Source: Minicystis rosea
GTDB lineage: Bacteria; Myxococcota_A; Polyangia; Polyangiales; Polyangiaceae
Direction: 5' to 3'
NCBI GenBank assembly: GCA_001931535.1
Contig: CP016211.1
Coordinates: 2,756,501-2,820,500, forward strand
Length of the DNA stretch: 64,000 nt
Shown piece after piece: positions 55,303 to 64,000 of this stretch (position 1 is its first letter; the number at the start of each line of letters is the position of its first letter). The notes beneath the pieces are model-generated. The model had not been told where the DNA came from. It made no database searches and was given only the letters and a program-made list of their open reading frames with translations. Both the position numbers and the translations under genes were made by a program.

Positions 55303-57846
55303 ATGCCGAGGCTCGTCGAGGGCTTGTCCCGGTTCTTCGGGCGGGTGGAGATCTTCGCGCTCGGCCTGGAGAGCGAGCGGCAAGCTGCGGAAACGGCGCT
55401 CGGGCGGGGTCAGCCGCTGGAGGCGCGGGATCATGCGCGGGCCATCGTGGCGGCGCTGCCGGACTCGCCGCTCGGGCTGGCGCTGCTCGCGGACGCGGCG
55501 GAGGACGCCTGGCTGGATCACGAGGCGGCCAATGCGCTCTCGGAGCTGTCGCGGAAGGTTCCGTGGCGCGCAGACGTGTGGCTGCGCTTGGCGCGCGCGG
55601 GCCGGCGGATCGAGTGGCCGTACGTGCGCGAAGCGTTGGAGCGCGCGGCGACGGCGCCGGACGAGCGCGAATCGGCAAGGCTCGCGCTGCTCGATCTCGC
55701 CGACATGGATCTCGCCGAAGGCGATCCGGCGCGCGCGGAGCGCTGGCTCGATCGCATCGCGGCGCCGCTCTCGGGCACGGATCGCGAGGTGTCGTTGCGG
55801 CGCGCGGAGTGCGCGCTGGCGCGCGGCGACGTCGCGGCGGCGCGGCACGCGGCCGAGAAGGGGCTCGCGGAGGAGGACGTGCTCTCGGGGCGCGAGGCGC
55901 TCGTCAAAGCGCGGCTGGCGCTCGCCGAGGGGCAATCGGCGGTCGCGCTCGATTTGGCGCTCCGAGGCTTCATCCTCGAGACCGATGGGGCGGGGGAGGT
56001 TCTGGCCGCGTTGCTCGCGGGGACGCGCGACGTGGTCGTGGTCGATCGCGTGCGGCGCGTGGTGGCGGCAGCGAAGAACCTCGACGATCCCATGTGGGCC
56101 GCGGCCTTCGCGTTCGCCGAAGGGCGCCGCGACGATGCGCGACGCGCGCTGTCGCGTGGGCTCGGCAAGGGCGATCGCAGCGCGGCCGCGGCGCTGCTCG
56201 CGCTGGCGACGGAGACGCGCGATCTCGATGCGTTGAACGCGCTTCACGCGCGCGATCCGGCGCTCGTCCCCGCCGCGCTCGCGGGCATTCGCGAAGCGGC
56301 CGTCGCGGCAGGCGAGGGGAGGGAGCGCGAGGCGCTCGATCGGCTCGATCGGATCGGCGGCGATCTCGCGGGATGGGCCGCGGAGATTCGACGTTCGGTG
56401 TTCGCGCGCTGGGCGCCGGGGGCGACGCCGGCGGGCGCTTCTCAAGCGACGTGGCCGGAGCTGTTGCACGAACTGCGGCGCGGCGCGCGTGCGCTCGATC
56501 GGCTCGATCTGGTGAGCGGCGTGGAGGCGCTCGCCGTCGAGCGCGAGCGGCCGCTGCGCGTGGCCGTCGTCGGCGAGTTCAACGCGGGCAAGAGCACGTT
56601 TCTGAACGCGCTGCTCGGCGAAGACGTGGCGCCCACGGGCGTGCTCCCGACCACGGCGACGTTGCACTGGGTCGCGTGGGCGCCGGATCCGTTCGCGCGC
56701 GTCGTCGTCAAGGACGCGCCCGATCGCGTGGTGCCGCATGCGGAGCTCAAGGCGACGTTGACCGCGCTCCGCGACGAGGGCGCGCGGGTCTCGCGCGTGT
56801 ACATCTACGCGCCCATCGAGCGTTTGAAGCGCGTGGAGATCTTGGACACGCCCGGCTTCAACGCACCCGATCCCGATCACGTCATCGCGGCGCGGCAGGC
56901 CTTCGACGAAGCACACTTGGCCATCTGGCTGCTCGACGCCACGCACGCGATGAAGGAGTCGGAGCGCAAGGTGCTCGCGGAGATCCACGGCCTCGGCGTG
57001 CCGGTGCAGATCCTCGTGAACAAGGCCGATCGCTTGAAGGCGGAGGAGCGGCGCACCGTGCTCGATCACGTGCACGAGAGCCTCGCGGCCGTGGGGCTCG
57101 CGTCGCACGCGGAGCCGGTGGCCTTCTCGGCGCGGCTTTCGCTCAAGGGGCGCATGGGCGACGCCGCGGCGCTCGCGGCCTCCGGATGGCCGGAGGTGGA
57201 GGCGCTCATCGCCGAGCGGATCGTCGACGCGAGCGACGCCTTACGCGAGCGGGCCCTGCGAAGACGGGCGAAGCGCATCGCCGAGGACATCGCCGCCGAG
57301 GCGGCCTCGCGCGCCGCGCATGATCGCGAGGACGCGGCCGCTGCCCGCGCGCGTCGCGATGCCATGCTCGCGGCGGCCGCGCGCCTTCGCCAAGAGCGGC
57401 AGGCTCTGGCCTCCGCCATCGACGCCGCCGTCGCCTCCGCGCGAACCGAGCTGGCCTCCGATCTGCGCCCGCTCGGCGCCTTGCCCGAGGAGCGCCAGCG
57501 CGCCGACGCCGGCCTTCGCGAATACGTGCGCGAGCGCTTCGTGGCGCGCCTCTCGGAGCCGCTCGTGAACGAGCTCGCCAAGCGCGCCGCCGCGCGTGAC
57601 GGCGCTCCCGCCGGCGCCGCGCTCGTCCCGCCGCGCGCCACCGCCGCCGTGCGCGCCGTGTTGATGGGTGCCGTCGCGTCGCACGATGCTCCCGCACACC
57701 TCATCGATCGGCCGCTCGATCGCGTCATCGAAGCCGCGCTGGAAGCATTTGCCGCAGCCCTCGTCGCAGAGGCCGACGCCCCGGCGAGCGAAGGTCCGTC
57801 GGCGGCATTGGAGCTGCGCGCCTCGGCACTCCGCGACGCGCTTTGA
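55303..57846 (+). CDS. TPR-like/dynamin-family GTPase
   Basis: The protein has 847 residues. Residues 1-400 are helical and repeat-rich (TPR-like: ARDHARAIVAALPDSPLGLALLADAAEDAW). The GTPase domain follows: P-loop GEFNAGKST (about 423-431), switch TLHWVAW, DTPGF (about 515) and NKADRLK (about 572). The rest (620-847) is coiled-coil and helical, as in bacterial dynamin-like proteins that remodel membranes. No membrane span is seen. It faces the Ser/Thr kinase gene (convergent). It may act in membrane fusion, vesicle formation or cell-shape control. Confidence 0.9.
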   Translation: MPRLVEGLSRFFGRVEIFALGLESERQAAETALGRGQPLEARDHARAIVAALPDSPLGLALLADAAEDAWLDHEAANALSELSRKVPWRADVWLRLARAGRRIEWPYVREALERAATAPDERESARLALLDLADMDLAEGDPARAERWLDRIAAPLSGTDREVSLRRAECALARGDVAAARHAAEKGLAEEDVLSGREALVKARLALAEGQSAVALDLALRGFILETDGAGEVLAALLAGTRDVVVVDRVRRVVAAAKNLDDPMWAAAFAFAEGRRDDARRALSRGLGKGDRSAAAALLALATETRDLDALNALHARDPALVPAALAGIREAAVAAGEGREREALDRLDRIGGDLAGWAAEIRRSVFARWAPGATPAGASQATWPELLHELRRGARALDRLDLVSGVEALAVERERPLRVAVVGEFNAGKSTFLNALLGEDVAPTGVLPTTATLHWVAWAPDPFARVVVKDAPDRVVPHAELKATLTALRDEGARVSRVYIYAPIERLKRVEILDTPGFNAPDPDHVIAARQAFDEAHLAIWLLDATHAMKESERKVLAEIHGLGVPVQILVNKADRLKAEERRTVLDHVHESLAAVGLASHAEPVAFSARLSLKGRMGDAAALAASGWPEVEALIAERIVDASDALRERALRRRAKRIAEDIAAEAASRAAHDREDAAAARARRDAMLAAAARLRQERQALASAIDAAVASARTELASDLRPLGALPEERQRADAGLREYVRERFVARLSEPLVNELAKRAAARDGAPAGAALVPPRATAAVRAVLMGAVASHDAPAHLIDRPLDRVIEAALEAFAAALVAEADAPASEGPSAALELRASALRDAL

Positions 57847-57976
57847 TCGAAGCAGCAGCGCGTGAGCGACGCCATCGATCGTCTTGCTCGCGCGATGTGC
57901 TCTTCGCAACGCGCTTTGATCGCAGGAGCATCGTGCGATCGACGCTCCATCTCGCTTCGATCGCGTGCTGCGTCCG

Positions 57977-59335
<1,359 letters not shown>

Positions 59336-59482
59336 GCGGCCCCCAGACTAGACGAGGAGCCCGCCCGCGGGGCGCCAGAAATCCCATCTCGCGCGGCGCG
59401 CGCGGCCCCGAGCATCCTCGGTGTGTCTCCGCGCGGACGGACCGTTGGCCCCGATCATCGCAGATGCGTTAGCATGATCGCC

Positions 59483-60019
59483 ATGAACGCTCGCTCTTGC
59501 CTTGCGCGCGCAGCTTCCGTGGTCGCCGGTGCGGCGATCCTCATGCTCTCGGCCTGCGCCAACACCACGACGACGAACGACGTCAGCGACCCCGCGCTCG
59601 ATCCTTTCGAGAGCGACGCCATCTACGAGATGAACCGCGTCCGTGAGGACGCCGGCGTCGCCGCCATCCTCACCGCATGCACGTCGCTCAACGTGTCGGC
59701 GACGAAGCACAGCGACGACATGCGCGACCAGGACTACCTCAAAGAACAAGGCCTCGACGGCTCGACGATTCGCACGCGGAGCTGCGCGGCCGGCTACCAA
59801 CCGGGATGCGTCGAATCGACCGCCATGGGGGAGCTCATCGCCAAGGGCATCGACGACGGCAAAACGGTGGTCGCTCAATGGTCGACCAACGCCGACGCCC
59901 ACGCCCTGATGGTGAGCCCCAGCCTCGTCGCCATCGGCGTGGGCCGCTCCCTCGGCGAAGACGGAACCATGTGGTGGACCGTGGATCTCGGCGGCCAAGC
60001 CGATCCGAGCTGCCAGTGA
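59483..60019 (+). CDS. CAP/SCP-domain lipoprotein
   Basis: The product has 178 residues. The signal ends in MLSAC with Cys25 lipidated; an ATG at 59474 is also in frame. The mature part resembles the CAP (SCP/PR1) fold: MNRVREDAGVAAILTACTSL near the start, then ATKHSDDMRDQDYL and GELIAKGIDDGKTVVAQW. CAP domains bind sterols or lipids or act as small proteases in other organisms. It is divergent from the kinase gene. The function in bacteria is unknown. Confidence 0.82.
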   Translation: MNARSCLARAASVVAGAAILMLSACANTTTTNDVSDPALDPFESDAIYEMNRVREDAGVAAILTACTSLNVSATKHSDDMRDQDYLKEQGLDGSTIRTRSCAAGYQPGCVESTAMGELIAKGIDDGKTVVAQWSTNADAHALMVSPSLVAIGVGRSLGEDGTMWWTVDLGGQADPSCQ

Positions 60020-60060
60020 GAACCGCGCAGGCCGCGAACGCATCGGCCCGCGTCGCCGAT

Positions 60061-60343
60061 GGTTTGAGGTCCAACGATTGACCGTTGGCCTGCCGCCAAA
60101 AGGTTTGAGCTCCAACGATTGACCAATCGGCCCACTGCCGACAGGTTTGATCTCCAACGATTGGCCAATCGGCCCACTGCCGACAGGTTTGATCTCCAAC
60201 GATTGGCCAATCGGCCCACTGCCGACAGGTTTGATCTCCAACGATTGGTCGCTCTCGGCTGAACGACCTCGTACGTCGCGCCGATGGTTTGGGCTCGCCG
60301 GGCTCGGCTCGTCTCGCCGAAAGGTTTGAGCTCCAACGATTGG
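60061..60343. repeat. Six-copy repeat array, 41-42-base period
   Basis: GGTTTGA followed by a TCCAACGATTG block starts at 60061, 60102, 60144, 60186, 60228 and 60323. Copies 3 to 5 are nearly identical over 42 bases, and copies 1 and 2 diverge. Each full unit contains the palindrome CGATTGGCCAATCG. There are no unique spacers. The same GAGCTCCAACGA core lies in the perfect palindrome at 1798-1821, so the motif is genome-wide rather than local. Confidence 0.85.
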
Positions 60344-60381
60344 TCGAGCCCGCCCTGCTGAAGGGAGCCCTGAAAAAGCAA

Positions 60382-60411
60382 CGGGCCCGCCTCCAGAGAG
60401 AGGCGGGCCCG
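60382..60411 (-). terminator. Rho-independent terminator of the giant surface protein gene
   Basis: CGGGCCCGCCTC (60382-60393) pairs perfectly with GAGGCGGGCCCG (60400-60411) around six bases. On the minus strand the stem is followed by TTGCTTTTTC. It lies 40 bases beyond the stop at 60452. This is the clearest factor-independent terminator in the window. Confidence 0.85.
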
Positions 60412-60451
60412 AGGCTCGCGTCCGCGCCCGGCGTACCGGGCTCGAGGACGG

Positions 60452-63400
60452 CTACTTCGGCGACACGATGCGCACGTCGCCGGTCACGGTGGCGCCGCCG
60501 ACGCGCCACCAGTTCACGAGCTGGAGCTGCGTGTCGACGACCGCCATGCCCGAGAAGGCGCCGGCGAAGCCGTCCTGCTTGATCGACTTCACCGTCCAGG
60601 TGTGGCCGGTCCCGCCGGGGGCGCCGACCGCGTAGTGCAGCGTGCCCGCGGTCGCGTCCTGGAAGGTCACGTGCACCTCGCCGCCCGACAGCACGAGCAC
60701 GTGCGAGTCGTCGCCGACCAGGTGCTGGCCGTCGTCGAACGGCGTCCCGCCGAGACCGAGCCCGTCGTCGATGATCTCCGGCACGCCCACGGTCGTGCCC
60801 TTGGCGATGCTCACGTACTGCACGGCCTCGGTGAAGCCGTTCACGTACGTGACGTGCCAATCACCGTTGTCGTCGATGAAGAGCGAGGCGCCGATGCCGA
60901 CGTCGCCCGTGTCGTTGCCCATCGCGTCCGCGCCGTCGACGAGCAGCGGGGTCCACGCGCCGCCCTGCTTCGACACCGCCATCAGGTTACCGGCCGGGCG
61001 ATCGTAGTACACGATGCCGAAGCCGCCCTGCTTGTCGGGCGCGATCGAGATGTAGCCGCCGATCGCGTCGGGATACGAGTCGAGCTTGCTGCTGTCGATG
61101 ATGTCGACGCAGCTCTTCCCGCCGTTGTCGATGCACGCCGTGCCGCTCGAGCACGCCGGATCGCAACCCGTCGCCGTCGGCTGGCACGTCTTCGACGACG
61201 CGATGCACGCCGTCCCGCTCGCGCAGAACGCCGCGCGGCAGGGCGTCGTCTTGGAGCTCGCCGCGTCCTCGATCGTCCACGCGCCCTCGGCCGGCGCCTT
61301 GCTCGTGGCGATGCGCACCGCCGAGATGAGCGCGCCGTTGTCGCCGCCGGGCTCGATCGCCTGGTACGCGATCACGAAGGCTCCATTCAGGAACAGGAGC
61401 TTCGCGTAGCGACCATACTCGCCGTTGGCCTTGGTCTGGACGGTGTGCGCCTTCCAAGCCTTGCCGTCGAACTGCGCGAACTTGAGCGCCTTGTGCGTGC
61501 GGTCGTAGTAGGCGACCGCCGGGTTGCCGTCGCTGCCGAGCGCGATCGACGGCCACAGGCCGACGTCGTCACCCGGATCCGTCTGGCCGCCGCGGAAGCC
61601 GTTGATGTCGTATTGCGTGCCGTCGACGGGAGGCATGTCGGGCACGCCGTCGACCTGCGACCACGCGACCTTGGTGCCATCCCACTTGCCGACGACGAGA
61701 TCGCCGTACTGGAAGCCGTTCTCCCAATCGGCCTCCGAATAGCCGGCGACCCAGATGTCCTTGCCCGAGACGGCCACCGACGTGTACGCGCCGATGAGAC
61801 CCGGCTGGAGCGAGAAGCACGGATCGACGCAGGTGTAGCCGCCGGTCCCGCTGCTGCTGCTCGTGGTGTTGCCGCCCGTCGTCGCCACCGTCTCCACGGT
61901 GCCGCAGTGGCAACCGGCGTACGACGACGCGATGGCGAGGGCCGCGAAGCCGCCCAGGGTGCGGCGCCCCGCGGTCACCACGGCCGACTTCTTCGACACG
62001 GGCGCCACGGCCTTCTTCTTCTCCGACGTCGCGCGACGGCTGAAGAGACGAGCGCCGAGGCCCGCGATGGTGATGCCGAGCATCCACAGCGCATTGCCGC
62101 TGGGCGCGCTCTGATCACCGGCGACCACGCAGCCGCAGCCCGCGCCCGTCGCGGCGTCCGCGCGACCGCGGATGAGCGCCTGCGTCGCCGTACCGAGGTT
62201 GCCCTCGTTGTCCTTGGCTTCGACCGTGATCTCGGCGGCGTCGCCCACGTCGAGCGCCGCGAGGCGCGACGCCAGCGTCCACTGCGACCACTCGCCCTTA
62301 TCGAGACGGAAGCGCACGAGCGTGTCGGGCGTCACGAGATCAGCCGCCTCGATGGTGAGCTTGCCTTCGCCGCTCTGGCCGAACTTGATGGCCGGCGGCT
62401 CGGCATCGACGATGACCTCGACCTGCGCCGGCGTCGTGTCGGCGCTCATCGGATCACCCACCGCGCGCGACTTCACGTGAACCGTGTGGCGCCCCTGCAC
62501 GCGAAGCCAATCGTCGCGCACCGTGAGGAAGCGATTGCGCGTGTACGGGTGCCACATGCCGTCGTCGACCTTGTACGCGAACTCCACCGCACGCGTGCCG
62601 TCGTCGATCGACGAGACCGCGAGGATCTCCACGCTCGGACCGTTGTCCGCGCGGATCGTCTTGAACTTGAGGCCGGCCGGATCGACGAGCTTCTTCGTCA
62701 CCTGCGCGTTCGTGTGCGACGAGACCTTGGCCGACGCCTGCCCCGGCGCCGCCGCCGGCGAGCCCTGCGCGATCCCGAGCGCCGCGAAGATGCCGAGGAA
62801 GTTGTCGCCGTTGCTCGACAGCTTGCGGAGACCCGGCGAGCCCTGACCATCGACCGTGTCGGGGATGATCAGCGACAGGCCCAAGCTCGCCAGCGAGTCG
62901 TTGAGGTTGATGGGGTTGAGGCTGCCGCCGAGCTGCTGCCCGACCAAGCTGCCAATCAGCGAGCTCAGCGACTCCGCGAGCTGATCCGGCTTCTCACGCA
63001 GGAGGCCGCTGTTCGTGACCTTGCCGTTGTTGACGCCGATCTTGTCGATCACCGGCGTGAGGCCCTCCGGCCCGACGCTCAGGTTCACCGGCACGTCGAG
63101 GTCGAAGGTCGCCGTCATGAAGCGGATGAACCGATCGAGCGACCAGAAGTAGAAGTCGATGGACGCGCTGTCGAGCTTCACGCGGAGCAGCGGATCCGTC
63201 TCCAGGTTGGTGCCATTGCCGAACGTGAGCGACGGCGGCTTGGCCGGTCGAATCACGAGCGCCACCTGCTGCGGATCACGCTGCAGGCCGAGGTCCTTCG
63301 CCGACGGCGCCAGGAGGCCGAGCGTGCCCGAAGAGAGCAGGGGAATGTTCTCGGTCGAGATGCCGATGCAGAGCAAACCGCTGTTGTAAACGCCGTTGAG

Positions 63401-64000
63401 CGCGTAGTTGGTGAACCGCTCCGAGAGCGCGATACCCACGTGGGGCCCAGGCGTGCCAGCCGGCCAGTTCGGGATGGAGTCGGCGAAGAGCTCATCCGGA
63501 ATCGGGATGCCCGTGGGCAGCGCCATCTCGGAGAGCTTCACGCACTTGGAGATCGGATTGGGCTCCGCGCCGCCGAACATGCCGAGCGTCGCACCGCCGA
63601 GGCCGACGCCCTGCGCGTTGACCGGATAAGGATCGAGATCACCCCAAGCGACGTTCGCCCCCGCGGGGACCTGAGCGCTGGTGTTCTTGCTCGGCCCACC
63701 GGCCGCGAACACGAAGTCGAGACCACCCTTGGTACCGGGCGAGATGCTGGCGAGGAGGCCGCCGAGATCGATGTGGCCATCCAGGCCGAGAATGGTGGAA
63801 GCGCAGGTGTTGTCGGGGTAACGGCAGACGCCGCCGCCGTCCGCCGTCGTGCCCGTCGGGCACGCCTGGGTGTCGCTCTTCTTCGCGCAGAGCGCGTCGT
63901 CGAGCTGGCCGGTGAGGGCGCCGATGAGCGGAGACGTGAGCTGCCCGATGACGAGACCCTTCACCGCATCGAGGATGCTGGCCACCACGCCGCCGCAGAT
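60452..64000 (-). CDS. Giant surface protein, 5' end beyond window; internal MYXO-CTERM-like segment and internal lipobox
   Basis: The frame is open to the window edge, so the N-terminus is missing; about 1180 residues are seen. Numbered from 63988, residues 1-430 may be a TULIP/BPI-like lipid-binding region (ALSERFTNYALNGVYNSGLL, then LGLQRDPQQVALVIRPAKPP). Residues 440-615 are Ig-like (DDGMWHPYTRNRFLTV). Near 619-655 a MYXO-CTERM-like segment appears: GCGC, a membrane span (LWMLGITIAGLGARLF) and arginines. At about 672-698 a second signal-like stretch follows: RRTLGGFAALAIASSYAGC. The remainder is beta-propeller-like with Asp and Gly repeats and CFSLQ- and TPCRAAFC-type cysteines. It looks like two ancestral secreted proteins joined in one frame. 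Confidence 0.8.
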   Translation of the reverse strand: MCGGVVASILDAVKGLVIGQLTSPLIGALTGQLDDALCAKKSDTQACPTGTTADGGGVCRYPDNTCASTILGLDGHIDLGGLLASISPGTKGGLDFVFAAGGPSKNTSAQVPAGANVAWGDLDPYPVNAQGVGLGGATLGMFGGAEPNPISKCVKLSEMALPTGIPIPDELFADSIPNWPAGTPGPHVGIALSERFTNYALNGVYNSGLLCIGISTENIPLLSSGTLGLLAPSAKDLGLQRDPQQVALVIRPAKPPSLTFGNGTNLETDPLLRVKLDSASIDFYFWSLDRFIRFMTATFDLDVPVNLSVGPEGLTPVIDKIGVNNGKVTNSGLLREKPDQLAESLSSLIGSLVGQQLGGSLNPINLNDSLASLGLSLIIPDTVDGQGSPGLRKLSSNGDNFLGIFAALGIAQGSPAAAPGQASAKVSSHTNAQVTKKLVDPAGLKFKTIRADNGPSVEILAVSSIDDGTRAVEFAYKVDDGMWHPYTRNRFLTVRDDWLRVQGRHTVHVKSRAVGDPMSADTTPAQVEVIVDAEPPAIKFGQSGEGKLTIEAADLVTPDTLVRFRLDKGEWSQWTLASRLAALDVGDAAEITVEAKDNEGNLGTATQALIRGRADAATGAGCGCVVAGDQSAPSGNALWMLGITIAGLGARLFSRRATSEKKKAVAPVSKKSAVVTAGRRTLGGFAALAIASSYAGCHCGTVETVATTGGNTTSSSSGTGGYTCVDPCFSLQPGLIGAYTSVAVSGKDIWVAGYSEADWENGFQYGDLVVGKWDGTKVAWSQVDGVPDMPPVDGTQYDINGFRGGQTDPGDDVGLWPSIALGSDGNPAVAYYDRTHKALKFAQFDGKAWKAHTVQTKANGEYGRYAKLLFLNGAFVIAYQAIEPGGDNGALISAVRIATSKAPAEGAWTIEDAASSKTTPCRAAFCASGTACIASSKTCQPTATGCDPACSSGTACIDNGGKSCVDIIDSSKLDSYPDAIGGYISIAPDKQGGFGIVYYDRPAGNLMAVSKQGGAWTPLLVDGADAMGNDTGDVGIGASLFIDDNGDWHVTYVNGFTEAVQYVSIAKGTTVGVPEIIDDGLGLGGTPFDDGQHLVGDDSHVLVLSGGEVHVTFQDATAGTLHYAVGAPGGTGHTWTVKSIKQDGFAGAFSGMAVVDTQLQLVNWWRVGGATVTGDVRIVSPK

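Larger units (their letters stand above)
60020..60451. other. 432-base intergenic region of repeats and a terminator
   Basis: It contains the 42-base repeat array and the terminator of the giant surface protein. No complete gene is seen. Minus-strand frames such as EIKPVGSGPIGQSL repeats are translations of the array. Confidence 0.6.

Noticed and set aside
60061..60343. CRISPR array or a repeat-coding gene
   Set aside because: There are no unique spacers. The minus-strand repeat peptide has no ribosome site, and only translates the array.

Overview
The window is GC-rich DNA (my estimate is about 70% G+C) with GTG and TTG starts and many secreted or lipid-anchored proteins. It carries von Willebrand A lipoproteins, MopE-like Cys repeats, MYXO-CTERM-like tails, a Ser/Thr kinase, VgrG with DUF2169, and a sterol-reductase-like flavoenzyme. 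This mix points to a predatory or social myxobacterium (Myxococcota, most likely Polyangiales). That placement is an inference; there is no rRNA, tRNA or phylogenetic marker set here to test it. I saw no insertion sequence, CRISPR array, integrase or origin.

Layout. 0-4.4 kb: an MshEN/GAF protein, a vWA lipoprotein and a three-gene run of two paralogous lipoproteins plus a YhbY-type RNA-binding protein. 4.5-7.2 kb: a MerR regulator with its perfect operator coupled to a hydrolase, then a type II toxin-antitoxin pair. 7.4-15 kb: acyl-CoA dehydrogenase, a DUF362/CBM9-like lipoprotein, acetyltransferase, esterase and ATP-grasp enzyme. 15-18.4 kb: an ECF-sigma locus with a frameshifted partner and a SUMF1-like lipoprotein. 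18.5-22.1 kb: thiC, a lipoprotein, a degenerate PilT-like ATPase and DUF2085. 22.2-30.1 kb: a type VI secretion cargo island (VgrG, a small unknown protein and a phospholipase D-like protein on one strand; an unknown protein and a DUF2169 protein on the other). 30.2-34.3 kb: two membrane proteins from different families sharing a Gly/Pro/Tyr leader, DUF2752 and a hydrolase. 34.5-40.7 kb: a DHCR24-like oxidoreductase, trpS, a frameshifted response regulator, bioB, a repeat cluster, a hydrolase and a response regulator. 41-45.6 kb: surface cytochrome-like and MopE-like proteins and an MscS channel. 45.8-49.6 kb: a tightly overlapping operon ending in RNase D and lpxB. 49.8-55.3 kb: thiG, DUF309, PilZ and tandem vWA lipoproteins. 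55.3-64 kb: a TPR-like/dynamin GTPase, a Ser/Thr kinase, a CAP lipoprotein, a 42-bp repeat array and a giant surface protein running off the window.

Three genes (anti-sigma-like 16583-17436, phospholipase D 22222-23957, receiver protein 36962-37311) each lack exactly one base in a short C or G run. The uniform sign and context suggest homopolymer undercalling in the assembly at least as strongly as three real pseudogenes; anyone using these genes should check the reads first.

The most interesting candidates are the VgrG-unknown-PLD cargo module, the giant C-terminal surface protein with an internal sorting-tail-like segment followed by an internal lipobox and a possible TULIP/BPI-like region, the DHCR24-like enzyme, the PilT homologue lacking key catalytic residues, and the shared Gly/Pro/Tyr leaders on two unrelated membrane proteins.
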